In this document: in pieces, positions 24,131 to 32,791 of the stretch
Numbering within the stretch: position 1 is the stretch's first letter
Layout of the letters: every line of letters begins with the position of its first letter
From: Bacteroidaceae bacterium
GTDB lineage: Bacteria > Bacteroidota > Bacteroidia > Bacteroidales > Bacteroidaceae
Assembly (NCBI GenBank): GCA_017469525.1
Contig: JAFUGG010000038.1
Coordinates: forward strand, 1-64,000
Reading direction: 5' to 3'
DNA length: 64,000 nt
Translations under genes and position numbers: made by a program
Notes under the pieces: model-generated
What the model saw: only the letters and a program-made list of their open reading frames with translations
What the model was told of the DNA's origin: nothing
Database searches by the model: none

Positions 24131-25054
24131 TTACTCCACGTAGCTTTCCAGGAGCTTGGCGTTCTCGTCGGGCAGGATGGTGACTTCTGTCATGCAGGCT
24201 GGCACGACGAGGGACTCGCCCTGGTGCAGGAAGATGCCTTGACCGGCTGGGCTGAGGAAGCAGCACTGACCGCTGAGGCACATGTAGACGCGGAAGCTGT
24301 CGATGCCTGCATAGTCGCGGCGGAAGGGCTTGGTGAGCTTCAGTTCGTTTGTCGTGAAGAAGGGGCACTCCACGAGGCCCACTACCGTGTCGCGGCTCTC
24401 GGTGTAGACAACCTTCGGGTCGGTTGTGATGTCTTGGAAGTTGATGGCTTCGAGTGCAAGCTCGGTGTGCAACTCGCGGAGGTTTCCGTCGCGGTCGCGG
24501 CGCAGATAGTCGTAGATGCGATAGGTGACGTCGCTGGTCTGCTGAATCTCAGCAATGACCATTCCGGCGCCGATGCCGTGTACGCGTCCGGCGGGGATGT
24601 AGAAGCAGTCGCCTTCGCTGACGCTGACCTTGTTAAGGTCGTCTTCGATGCTGCCGTCGGAGACCTTCTGTGCGTAGTCGGCCACCTCAATCTTCTGGCG
24701 GAAACCTGCTATGAGCTGGCTGCCGCGGTCGGCATCTACGACGTACCACATCTCGTTCTTGCCCATCTTTCCGTGGCGCTTTGCGCTGAGGGCATCGTCG
24801 GGGTGAACCTGGATGGAGAGGTCCTGGCGTGCGTCGATGAACTTGATGAGGAGGGGGAAGTCCGTTCCGAACTTCTCCGTGTTCTTCTTTCCGAGGAAGT
24901 CGGCACCATAGCGAGACACGATTTCGGGCAGAGTCAGACCTTTGTCTATGCCGTTTGTGGCAATGGATTCTGAACCTTTTACTGCGGACACGACCCATGT
25001 TTCAGAGCCCCAAAGAGTGGGCTTGAAGATAGGACTAAACTTGAGTATTTCCAT
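24131..25054 (-). CDS. manA: Mannose-6-phosphate isomerase, class I
   Basis: A 307-residue cupin enzyme interconverting mannose-6-phosphate and fructose-6-phosphate. It starts FSPIFKPTLWGSETW, has the zinc-ligand motif IQVHPDDALSAKRHG, NEMWYVVDA, and the second ligand region DCFYIPAGRVHGIGAG. It is the short form also seen in Bacillus. It lies 6 bp after the RecQ-tail-like gene and probably shares its promoter. Confidence 0.93.
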   Translation of the reverse strand: MEILKFSPIFKPTLWGSETWVVSAVKGSESIATNGIDKGLTLPEIVSRYGADFLGKKNTEKFGTDFPLLIKFIDARQDLSIQVHPDDALSAKRHGKMGKNEMWYVVDADRGSQLIAGFRQKIEVADYAQKVSDGSIEDDLNKVSVSEGDCFYIPAGRVHGIGAGMVIAEIQQTSDVTYRIYDYLRRDRDGNLRELHTELALEAINFQDITTDPKVVYTESRDTVVGLVECPFFTTNELKLTKPFRRDYAGIDSFRVYMCLSGQCCFLSPAGQGIFLHQGESLVVPACMTEVTILPDENAKLLESYVE

Positions 25055-25060
25055 AATATA

Positions 25061-25789
25061 TTAACTGATTTTGTTCATTCTAAATACGATTCTTGCCAGG
25101 CGGAGCTCTTCTTCCTTATATATATCGCCATACTCCTTCATGGCTTCGGCCATGTCATCGGACTTTGCGTTCCGGAAGTAGTCGAGCAGTTCGTTCATGC
25201 AGTCGTCTCCGAGCACTTCGTCTGTGAAGTAGGTGATGTCGAGCCTGCGTTTCTGTTCGGCAAGCAGTTCCAGCTCGTCGAGCACTTCGTCGAGTCCGAG
25301 TCCCTCGCTCTCGGCGTATGAGTCGAGTGCGAGATGGCGGTCGATGGCCGTGATGAGCTTGATTTGTTGCTTGGCGAGTTGCGAGACGGTGTGCACACCC
25401 GTAGGTTTGTCTGCCTGGGCTTGCTCCAGGATGGAGTCTATTTCCGGCACATCGGACTCCGCTTCGTTGATAGACTCGTCGTCGGGAATCGTGAACGACT
25501 TTGGTTTCTTGGCGAACTTCTTGCCTGCAGCGGTGGGCAGCAGGGCGTTTTTCTTCGAGACCATCTGTTTGATGAGACCATTCTCGTAGGCCGTATCGAT
25601 GATTGTAGCCCAGAAGTCATCGTCGTTCGTCTCGCCGACGCCAAAGTATTCTTTGTCCGTCAGCTGGTAATCTTCTATCTGGCGGCTCTGCCTGCCCATC
25701 AGGAAATCGATAAGCAGCTGACGCTGAACAGGTATGTTAATCTCTGTCAGCGCCTTAATGAGCTTCACTATTGGTTCTTTTGCTTCCAT
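25061..25789 (-). CDS. Orphan RecQ C-terminal-like (RQC/HTH) protein
   Basis: A 242-residue protein from ATG 25789. Its N-terminal 85 residues (IVKLIKALTEINIPVQRQLL, RQSRQIEDYQL, FWATIIDTAYENGLIKQ) follow the RQC winged-helix pattern of RecQ. The C-terminal half (LGLDEVLDELELL, LDYFRNAKSDDMAEAMKEYG) resembles the extra helical domain of Bacteroidetes RecQ proteins. No helicase domain is present or was lost nearby. It could be a DNA-binding accessory of a RecQ elsewhere; similarity is by eye only. Confidence 0.6.
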   Translation of the reverse strand: MEAKEPIVKLIKALTEINIPVQRQLLIDFLMGRQSRQIEDYQLTDKEYFGVGETNDDDFWATIIDTAYENGLIKQMVSKKNALLPTAAGKKFAKKPKSFTIPDDESINEAESDVPEIDSILEQAQADKPTGVHTVSQLAKQQIKLITAIDRHLALDSYAESEGLGLDEVLDELELLAEQKRRLDITYFTDEVLGDDCMNELLDYFRNAKSDDMAEAMKEYGDIYKEEELRLARIVFRMNKIS

Positions 25790-25817
25790 CGTTGGGATGT
25801 ATGTGTCTTTTGGGGTG

Positions 25818-25825
25818 CAAATATA
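25818..25825 (-). promoter_or_regulatory. Promoter of the RQC-like/manA operon
   Basis: Minus-strand TATATTTGCACC, 28 bp before the ATG at 25789. Confidence 0.6.
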
Positions 25826-25915
25826 GAACATTTATCCATTGCGGCAAAGGAAAATGAGATTTTTTTCGAAAATAACTTTCTGACTTCTCTTTTACAAAAC
25901 CAAGAAATACCGACC

Positions 25916-25970
25916 AAAAACTTTACAAATCTTGGTTCGCGATTTCACTCAAAATTTTGTAAAGTTTTTT
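25916..25970. repeat. 14-bp inverted repeat AAAAACTTTACAAA
   Basis: AAAAACTTTACAAA (25916-25929) and TTTGTAAAGTTTTT (25957-25970) are exact inverted copies. The right arm belongs to AAAATTTTGTAAAG, which recurs at 45446-45469 beside another 22-bp array. Confidence 0.6.
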
Positions 25971-26009
25971 TCCTGAAGTCGATTTTTGAGGGTCGAAACC
26001 AGAAAATTT

Positions 26010-26075
26010 CCAACTTCACACGTGAACTTTTCCAACGCGACACGTCGATTTGGCTGACTTCTCACGTGAAGTTGG
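26010..26075. repeat. 22-bp-period palindromic array C (3 clear units)
   Basis: Units start at 26010, 26032 and 26054. Their cores are AACTTCACACGTGAACTT, CGCGACACGTCGATTT and ACTTCTCACGTGAAGTT. Weak in-phase similarity extends left to about 25910. The gap 25790-26532 between divergent genes otherwise contains only promoters and hairpins. Confidence 0.75.
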
Positions 26076-26314
26076 GTGTTTCGACTTGTCTGTTTTTTGG
26101 AAAAAACACGCATAAACAGCACATATCACGGGAATATATTGTGCATACGAAACGAGTCTGCCTGTATATCAATCGGATAGCAAATCGCGGATATGCGCAT
26201 TCTATTCGCCCTCGGCACTGTGTCGCTGAAAAGAACGCAAGGAGAATGGGGCAGAAACGCGAAATTTCATGACATTTTCCATGTGTCGAACTACAAAACA
26301 CTACTCACCCCCTC

Positions 26315-26343
26315 GTCTGGGTTAAAATTATCATATCCCAGAC
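26315..26343. repeat. GTCTGGG hairpin upstream of the GLUG gene
   Basis: GTCTGGG and CCCAGAC form a 7-bp stem around an A/T-rich 15-nt loop, about 110 bp before the promoter. Possible regulator site or terminator remnant. Confidence 0.4.
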
Positions 26344-26449
26344 ATCAAATATGCAAATCTTCCCACTATTACATTTATAATATGTATAACATTCGTAATA
26401 TTTAACACATTTTAACCCGAATAGTGTGGTCATGTATTATATATTTGTA

Positions 26450-26457
26450 TATATTTG
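26450..26457 (+). promoter_or_regulatory. Promoter of the GLUG-repeat gene
   Basis: TATATTTGCGC on the plus strand, 76 bp before the ATG; the leader is A/T-rich and unstructured. Confidence 0.6.
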
Positions 26458-26532
26458 CGCAAAATTATTAATTGATTGTATTAAATTAACCGTAAATAAC
26501 AAACCATATTTATTAACTTTTAATTTCAAAAC

Positions 26533-29500
26533 ATGAGAAAAACAAAACTCATCAGCGTGGCCCTGCTCACGGCATGGCTCGCAGGCGGAGCAGCCCAGGC
26601 TTGGGACGAACCCGCTCAGGTGGACGGCGTCTATCAGATAGGCACCGCTTCCGAACTGGAATGGTTTGCCGAATATGTCAATTCGGCCAACCAAGAGAAC
26701 TCCACTATGCTCAACTCGAAGGCTGTCCTGACGGCCGACATCGACCTGACAGACATCACGCACACACCCATCGGCGCAAGCACAACCTACAAGTTCGACG
26801 GCGAGTTCGACGGTCAGCACCACCGCATCAAGAACATGATTATCAACAACACGCTTGAGAATCAGGGCTTTTTCGGTTGCGTTCGCGGCAACGCCATCAT
26901 CAAGAACATCATCATCGACAAGAGCTGCTCCATCACAGCCGGCAACCGTGCCGCAGGTCTCATCGGTACTTTGCAGACAGCAGCAGACGGCAAGTGCCGT
27001 ATCCTCAATTGCGTGAACGAAGCCAACGTGACTAGCGTCTCTGGTGTTGCTTCCGGCATCATCGGCGCAGGCCAGTCAGGCTATGCATTCTTCAAGATTC
27101 ACAACTGCGTCAACACGGGAAAGATTACCGGTGCCAGCAACAACAAAGCAGCAGTCTTCAACGGCTGGGGCGCCGATAGCGGCAAGGGCAACAGCCAAGT
27201 GTGGAACTCCTACAACCTGGGCGAGATTTCTCCCCTTGACGGTACGAATACCCTTTTCCGTGGCTCTTTCCGCAGCGTGCAGAACTGCTACGATGCCGTC
27301 AATGAAGGCGGTCAGGGTACAAAGATTTCTGCCGAAGACGTAGCCAACGGCCGTCTCTGCTACCTGCTCAACCAGGGCGAGACTGAAGGCATCAGCTTCA
27401 AGCAGCAGATTGGCATCGACCCATATCCCATGCCCGTGGCCGACGGTCCTGAGGTTTACGAGGTTGCCGACTACTATTGCGACGGTACACCCAAAGGCTC
27501 TGTCGCCTACAGCAACACCAACGGCGGCTCTAAAGACGAACACGTCAAAGGCGACAACTACATCTGCGTGAACTGCCACAACTATGTCTTCGACGGCATC
27601 GAGAACTATATGGCTCCCGATGAAGAAGGCTTCTATCATCTCAAGACAGTCGACGACGTGGAATGGTTCTCGGCTATGGTCAACAAGAAGTTCCACGGCA
27701 CCATGAACGTCAAGCTGGACAACGACATTGACTTCGGTGGTGTGGCCGACGCTCACATGCCCATCGGTACCAGCGCACACAAGTTCTTCGGCCACTTCGA
27801 CGGACAGGGTCATCGCATCAAGGGCATGGTTCTGACCACAGCGAGCCGTCTCGAGAACCGTGGCTACGACGGTCAGGGCTTCTTCGGCAGCGTTCGTGGC
27901 GGCGGCACATCTGATGACGTCACCGTGAACGAAGTTATCATCGAGAACCTCATCATCGACGCTTCTTGCTCCATCCAGCACGACCAGAACTTCGCAGCTG
28001 GTGTTGTGGCACACATCAACAGTCGCAACGACGAGAACAGCAACATCATCATTCGCAACTGCGGCAACGAGGCTAACGTCACCTCTACTGGCAAGAACGT
28101 GGCAGGCATACTTGGCTGTGTGGAAGCAACCAACGTTGGTCTGAAGCTCTACAACCTTTGGAACAAGGGTAAGATTACAGGTAATGGTGGCGAGAGTGCA
28201 GCTATCTGCGCTTGGACAGGCCAGCGCAACGTCGATGGCGAAGTAGATGTGGAAGGCTGTTGGAACATTGGCGAAGTGACAGGCGTGGACGGCAACGGCT
28301 ACAACCTGATTCGTCGCAACTCAAACATCGTGCCTCGCAACATCATCGACCTCTGCCTCACCAACGGCGGCAACCAGGGTAAGGTCAGTGTCCTCAACAC
28401 GACCGACCCCATCGCAAGCGGCGAGCTCTGCTATCTCCTCAATGGCGACCAGTCAACCATCGTCTATACTCAGGACCTCGGCACTGACGAGATGCCCGTC
28501 TACCGCGACGATACTCACAAGCAAGTCTTCCAGGCTGGCACCGTCGATTGCCTTGGTGCATCCGTCGGAACCATTAGTTATAATAATGTGAGCGGCGAGA
28601 CCATCGTGCTCCCTCACAACATCAACGACGAGATTGGCATGTGCGATGTCTGCCACACCCAGTTCCAGGCTCCCGCACTTGTTGACGGTTACTATGAAAT
28701 CAAGAATGCCGGCAACCTCGAATGGTTCAGCCACAAGGTTGACCAGGGTGGCGACGCTAACCTCCAGATTAACGGCAAGCTGATGAACGACATCGACATG
28801 CTCAGCATCAAGAACCTCCACTTGCCCATCGGTGTGGACACTGGCAAGAAGTTCAATGGCACCTTCGACGGTCAGGGCTTCCGCATCAAGAACATGATCA
28901 TCGAGCGTCCCACTGACAGCAACATCGGCTTCTTCGGCTTCCTTCGCGGTAACGCTCAGAACACGACAGTCAAGAACCTCATCATGGACAAGAGCTGTAC
29001 CATCCACGGCTACAACCGCGTGGGCGGCATCACAGGTAGCTGCCAGAACAACGGCGCTCTCATCACTCTGGAAAACATCATCAACGAGGCAACTGTCATC
29101 GCCGAGCACCAGGATGCAGCCGGCATCATCGGCGGTCAGGAAGGCAACGGTCCGAAGTGGCTCATCAAGAACGTGCTGAACACAGGTACCATCACAGCTA
29201 AGAACGCGGCTCCCTATGCTGGTGCTCTTTGCTGCTACCTTGGCGGCAACGGCGAAAGCGTCATCGAGAACTTCGTGAACCTCGGCACTATCAACGGCCA
29301 CAATGGCGGCAACATCGGTCGCATCGCTGGCACACACACCAACATCATCGACCTTTCCGACACCGACTTCGACAGCAGCCTCGAGGCTAACTATGGTCTC
29401 GAAAGTGGCCTGACGAAGGACGACATCGCAAACGGTAAGCTGGCTTACACAGTTGGTTGGGGTCAGTACCTCGGTACAGACGCATATCCCACACCACTCA

Positions 29501-30048
29501 ACGACACAGAGGTCAGCTACGTAGGCGATGCCGGCTATGCTACTCTGTACGACGCTACAACTGGCTACAACCTGAATGGTCAGGTAAGCGCATATGTGGC
29601 AACACTCAACAACACATGGCTCGACCTCTCAGAGATTGAGAATGTTCCCGCTGGTACTCCTGTTGTCCTGAAGGGCACTTACTACAACAAGCTGGCTGCC
29701 GACCTTCCTGCCATCAATGTAGCTAACGACCTGAAGGGCACTGATGCAGATACAGCAGCCGATGGCTCTATGTACATCCTGGCTCAGGTTGACGACAAGG
29801 TGGGCTTCTACAAGGCTACCGGCACAATCGCTGCAGGCAAGGCTTACTTCCAGAGCACAAGCGGCGTGAAGGCATTCTACTTCGACGGCGACGACGCAAC
29901 CGGCATTTCTGAAGTTGAAAGTTCAAAGTTGAAAGTTGAAAGTCCTGTCTACAACATTGCAGGCCAGCGTCTCCAGAAGATGCAGAACCAAAGGTCGACG
30001 TATGTCAAGGGCATTAACATTATCAACGGCAAAAAAGTTCTGTTCTAA
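26533..30048 (+). CDS. Large secreted protein with three GLUG-type repeat modules
   Basis: A 1171-residue protein with signal peptide MRKTKLISVALLTAWLAGGAAQA. Three modules of about 300 residues each start with an EWFAEYV / EWFSAMV / EWFSHKV segment, then LxNDIDL..PIG..FDGxFDGQGHRIKxM, then GLUG-like strands (GFFGCVRGNAIIKNIIIDKS). The second and third modules follow a zinc-ribbon-like CxxCHN or CDVCH segment. The C terminus (VYNIAGQRLQK then GINIINGKKVLF) resembles the secretion/anchoring tails of Prevotella surface proteins. An adhesin-like role is plausible but not shown. Within the module-to-tail linker is a GTTGAAAG repeat (29916-29941). Confidence 0.85.
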   Translation: MRKTKLISVALLTAWLAGGAAQAWDEPAQVDGVYQIGTASELEWFAEYVNSANQENSTMLNSKAVLTADIDLTDITHTPIGASTTYKFDGEFDGQHHRIKNMIINNTLENQGFFGCVRGNAIIKNIIIDKSCSITAGNRAAGLIGTLQTAADGKCRILNCVNEANVTSVSGVASGIIGAGQSGYAFFKIHNCVNTGKITGASNNKAAVFNGWGADSGKGNSQVWNSYNLGEISPLDGTNTLFRGSFRSVQNCYDAVNEGGQGTKISAEDVANGRLCYLLNQGETEGISFKQQIGIDPYPMPVADGPEVYEVADYYCDGTPKGSVAYSNTNGGSKDEHVKGDNYICVNCHNYVFDGIENYMAPDEEGFYHLKTVDDVEWFSAMVNKKFHGTMNVKLDNDIDFGGVADAHMPIGTSAHKFFGHFDGQGHRIKGMVLTTASRLENRGYDGQGFFGSVRGGGTSDDVTVNEVIIENLIIDASCSIQHDQNFAAGVVAHINSRNDENSNIIIRNCGNEANVTSTGKNVAGILGCVEATNVGLKLYNLWNKGKITGNGGESAAICAWTGQRNVDGEVDVEGCWNIGEVTGVDGNGYNLIRRNSNIVPRNIIDLCLTNGGNQGKVSVLNTTDPIASGELCYLLNGDQSTIVYTQDLGTDEMPVYRDDTHKQVFQAGTVDCLGASVGTISYNNVSGETIVLPHNINDEIGMCDVCHTQFQAPALVDGYYEIKNAGNLEWFSHKVDQGGDANLQINGKLMNDIDMLSIKNLHLPIGVDTGKKFNGTFDGQGFRIKNMIIERPTDSNIGFFGFLRGNAQNTTVKNLIMDKSCTIHGYNRVGGITGSCQNNGALITLENIINEATVIAEHQDAAGIIGGQEGNGPKWLIKNVLNTGTITAKNAAPYAGALCCYLGGNGESVIENFVNLGTINGHNGGNIGRIAGTHTNIIDLSDTDFDSSLEANYGLESGLTKDDIANGKLAYTVGWGQYLGTDAYPTPLNDTEVSYVGDAGYATLYDATTGYNLNGQVSAYVATLNNTWLDLSEIENVPAGTPVVLKGTYYNKLAADLPAINVANDLKGTDADTAADGSMYILAQVDDKVGFYKATGTIAAGKAYFQSTSGVKAFYFDGDDATGISEVESSKLKVESPVYNIAGQRLQKMQNQRSTYVKGINIINGKKVLF

Positions 30049-30203
30049 TGAAGAAGACATATTTAATCCCTGCAATGCAGGTTGAGCATGCTATGGCAGC
30101 TCAGATGCTGGCCGAGAGCCTCTCTATCAGCGACGACACCGTAGATGGCAACGAGGCCCTTACGAAAGAAAACAACGACTGGAACATCTGGGAAGAAGAA
30201 TAA
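30048..30203 (+). CDS. 51-residue protein coupled to the GLUG gene
   Basis: ATG at 30048-30050 overlaps the TAA of the GLUG gene (TAATG). The product starts MKKTYLIPAMQVEHAMAAQM, continues through an acidic middle (SISDDTVDGNE) and ends NDWNIWEEE. Short proteins with this MKKxYxxPxMxV start are frequent after large secreted-protein genes in Prevotella and Bacteroides. There is no clear signal peptide. Translational coupling suggests co-function; role unknown. Confidence 0.7.
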   Translation: MKKTYLIPAMQVEHAMAAQMLAESLSISDDTVDGNEALTKENNDWNIWEEE

Positions 30204-30223
30204 CCTGGATGACAAATAAAAGA

Positions 30224-30260
30224 AAGAGAAGGGTAGGGCTTAGGCTCTGCCCTTCTCTTT
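30224..30260. terminator. Bidirectional terminator between convergent genes
   Basis: AAAGAGAAGGG (30224-30234) and CCCTTCTCTTT (30250-30260) form an 11-bp stem with an inner GGGC/GCCC-like extension, followed by TTTT on the plus strand. Confidence 0.85.
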
Positions 30261-30268
30261 TTACTGCT

Positions 30269-31453
30269 TCATTGTAACCTGTTGCGAAGGTAATGCTGAC
30301 GGGCGAAGGCGAAGAAGAGTAGTGCGCCAGCCGCATTGAAGAACCATGCCATCCAGAAGGCTGCGTCATAGGAGAAATACTCTGCTGCAATGCCTCCCAG
30401 GATGATACCAAGTCCGAAGCCGACGTCCCACGCCGTAAGCAATGTGCCGTTGGCAGTGCCGCGCCCCGAGGCAGGGGCAAGGCTGATGAACATCGTCTGG
30501 AAAGCCGGGTACATGTGTCCGTTGCCCAGTCCTACGATGAGCGCAGCTCCGTAGAAACCCCAAACATTGTGAAATGCAGCAAAGACGAAGTAGCCCAGCA
30601 GCGAAGTGAGTATGCCGTGGGATGCATTCTCTGTGATTCGTCCCTTACGTAGCCCTTGTGCCCCGATGAGTCGGCTCGACATGAGGCCGATGCAAAGCAG
30701 AGTGAAGAATAGTCCTGTGCCGGTGGTGATGTCCAGTTCCTGCTTTGCATAGATGGCAATGTAGGTGCTCACCACTCCATAGGAAAAGCTAAAGCCAACC
30801 ATGCAAAGTGCCTCGGGCCAACCTTTCAGCAGAAGGAAGCGGTCGAGACTTATTGGTCGTCTGGGGGACTGGTCGTTTCGTTGTTTGGGCCTGAGGCGCA
30901 GAGTGCTGTTGATGGCAAAGCCAGTGCAAGCCGTCAAGAGAGAGATAAGGAAGATGATGTTGTAGCTGCCTGTCCATTGATAGATGAGCATTCCAATGGT
31001 GGGGGCAATGGCTGTGCCGAGGTTGTTGCTCAGTCCGTAGTAGCCAATGCCTTCAGCACGTCGGCTGGAAGGCAGGACGTCGATGGCAACGGTGTTGTTG
31101 GCAACAGTGGCAGCTCCCATCGGTGCACCGTGGAGCGTGCGTATGATGCAGAAAGAGAGCAAGCTGCCTGCCACGAGATAGCCTCCGAAGAGGATGGCAA
31201 AGAGTCCGTAGCAGACAAGCAAGACGACTTTCCTCGGAAAGGAATCGACAAAGAAACCGCTGAAAGGACGAATGAGCAAGGCTGTCAAGGCATAGCCGCT
31301 CAGCACGAGGCCCATCTCGTCCTTCGTGGCACCAAACACTTCGCTAAGATACAGAGGCAGCAGTGGCGTAACGACCATGAAGGAGAAGTAGAGCATGAAG
31401 TTCGCGCTCAACGTCTTCAGGTAGTTGGTGTTCCATAGCCGGTCTTCTGTCAT
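30269..31453 (-). CDS. MFS transporter at the end of the threonine operon
   Basis: A 394-residue, 12-helix major facilitator. The loop 2-3 region reads SGYALTALLIRPFSGFFVDSFPRK, the usual RPxxG..aDr/fGrr pattern. A central hydrophilic loop rich in RPKQRND splits two six-helix halves. It starts inside the thrC stop (ATGA), so it is coupled to threonine synthesis genes; it might export an amino acid, but the family does not define the substrate. Confidence 0.85.
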   Translation of the reverse strand: MTEDRLWNTNYLKTLSANFMLYFSFMVVTPLLPLYLSEVFGATKDEMGLVLSGYALTALLIRPFSGFFVDSFPRKVVLLVCYGLFAILFGGYLVAGSLLSFCIIRTLHGAPMGAATVANNTVAIDVLPSSRRAEGIGYYGLSNNLGTAIAPTIGMLIYQWTGSYNIIFLISLLTACTGFAINSTLRLRPKQRNDQSPRRPISLDRFLLLKGWPEALCMVGFSFSYGVVSTYIAIYAKQELDITTGTGLFFTLLCIGLMSSRLIGAQGLRKGRITENASHGILTSLLGYFVFAAFHNVWGFYGAALIVGLGNGHMYPAFQTMFISLAPASGRGTANGTLLTAWDVGFGLGIILGGIAAEYFSYDAAFWMAWFFNAAGALLFFAFARQHYLRNRLQ

Positions 31454-32784
31454 TTACCTAATAAATAATTCTTGAGGTCGTCGAAGTCCTTGCTCATCGG
31501 AACAGATTGCTTCGTGCCTTTCATGAAGGCTTGCAACCTCTTAGGTATTTCAATGTCTGTGCCGCATATCTCATCCACCGTTTGTTTGAACTTGGCAGGG
31601 TGAGCCGTCTCGATGAAGAAGCCTACCTCACCGTCCCGAAGCCCTTCCTGCAAGGCACGATAGCCGCAGGCCCCATGCGGGTCGAGCTGATAGCCTGTCT
31701 CGGCAAGGCATTGACGCATCGTCTCGGCAATCTGCTGGTCGGAATAGGTGGCGCTGCTGATGTCGTGGCAGATGGCCTCGTGACTGCCAGCATAAAGGTC
31801 AAGGATGCGGGCGAAGTTGCTCGGCGCTCCCACATCCATGGCATTGGCTATGGTCTGAATGCTTGCCTTTGGCTCGTACTTGCCGCTCTGTATGTATTTG
31901 TGGAAAACATCGTTGGCATTGTTGGCAGCAATGAAGCGACTGATGGGCAAGCCCATTCTCTTTCCGAAGAGGGCAGAGCAGATGTTGCCAAAGTTGCCGG
32001 AAGGAACACTGCAAACCAATTTACAATTTGACGATTTACTATTTACGGTTTTCTTCAGCTGTGCGTATGCCCAGAAGTAGTAGAAGCTCTGGGGCAGGAA
32101 GCGAGCCACGTTGATGCTGTTGGCAGAGGTGAGCCGCATACGTGCATTGAGCTCTTCGTCCATGAAAGCACTCTTGACGAGAGCCTGACAGTCGTCGAAC
32201 ACTCCATCTACTTCGATGGCCGTAATGTTCTTGCCAAGTGTCGTGAACTGACACTCCTGAATGGGACTGACCTTACCTTTCGGGTAAAGCACATAGACAT
32301 GGATGCCTTCCACGCCAAGGAAACCGTTTGCAACGGCAGAACCTGTATCGCCACTCGTGGCAACGAGGACATTGATTAAACTAGTAAGACTAGAACATCT
32401 AGTATAACTAGAACAACTAGTAAAATACCTTAGCAGTCTTGCCATGAAGCGTGCGCCGACATCCTTGAAGGCGAGGGTAGGGCCGTGGAAGAGTTCGAGG
32501 GAATAGATGTTGTCCGTCACCTTTACCAATGGAATGTCGAAGGAAAGCGTGTCATTGACTATCCCGCGAAGGCTCTCTGTATCAACGTCTTCGCCAAAGA
32601 AGCAATTTGCTACGCGATAGGCTATCTCCTGGAGCGTCATGTCCTGTATGTTGTCGAAGAACTCCTGCGGAAGCGGCTTGATGCGTTCCGGCATATAGAG
32701 TCCCTTATCCTCGGCCAGTCCCTTGACAACTGCCTTTTCCAGTGTAGCAAGCTGTGCCTTGCCGTTCGTGCTGTAATATCTCAT
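31450..32784 (-). CDS. thrC: Threonine synthase
   Basis: A 444-residue PLP enzyme converting O-phosphohomoserine to threonine. Start MRYYSTNG, PLP lysine in TLAFKDVGARFMARLL, phosphate loop VATSGDTGSAVANGF, and SVPSGNFGNICSALFGKRMG. Two in-frame insertions of simple repeat DNA are present: residues about 121-138 (SCSSYTRCSSLTS) and about 246-257 (TVNSKSSNCK). Both lie just before conserved loops. Second to last in the operon thrA - PGM-like - thrC - MFS. Confidence 0.95.
   Translation of the reverse strand: MRYYSTNGKAQLATLEKAVVKGLAEDKGLYMPERIKPLPQEFFDNIQDMTLQEIAYRVANCFFGEDVDTESLRGIVNDTLSFDIPLVKVTDNIYSLELFHGPTLAFKDVGARFMARLLRYFTSCSSYTRCSSLTSLINVLVATSGDTGSAVANGFLGVEGIHVYVLYPKGKVSPIQECQFTTLGKNITAIEVDGVFDDCQALVKSAFMDEELNARMRLTSANSINVARFLPQSFYYFWAYAQLKKTVNSKSSNCKLVCSVPSGNFGNICSALFGKRMGLPISRFIAANNANDVFHKYIQSGKYEPKASIQTIANAMDVGAPSNFARILDLYAGSHEAICHDISSATYSDQQIAETMRQCLAETGYQLDPHGACGYRALQEGLRDGEVGFFIETAHPAKFKQTVDEICGTDIEIPKRLQAFMKGTKQSVPMSKDFDDLKNYLLGK
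32018..32050. repeat. Simple-repeat insertion 2 in thrC
   Basis: Plus strand TTTACAATTTGACGATTTAC followed by TATTTACGG; the same ATTTAC/GATTTA words recur in the intergenic DNA at 19320-19360 and 60050-60140. Translated as NSKSSNCK. Confidence 0.6.
32378..32426. repeat. ACTAG-repeat insertion 1 in thrC
   Basis: ACTAGTAAGACTAGAACAT, CTAGTATAACTAGAACAACT and AGT form four to five degenerate copies of an ACTAGAACA(T)-type unit. Translated in frame as about 16 Ser/Cys/Thr-rich residues absent from the normal family pattern. Confidence 0.7.
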
Positions 32785-32791
32785 AGTCTTT

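Noticed and set aside
25834..26272. Open frames crossing the gap between the RQC-like and GLUG genes
   Set aside because: Products come from A/T-rich repeat DNA and share no pattern with known proteins.
27076..28014. Long antisense frame within the GLUG gene (312 codons), and similar ones at 28453-29337 and 35221-36399
   Set aside because: Shadows of the codon bias of genuine genes on the other strand; no starts, motifs or ribosome sites.
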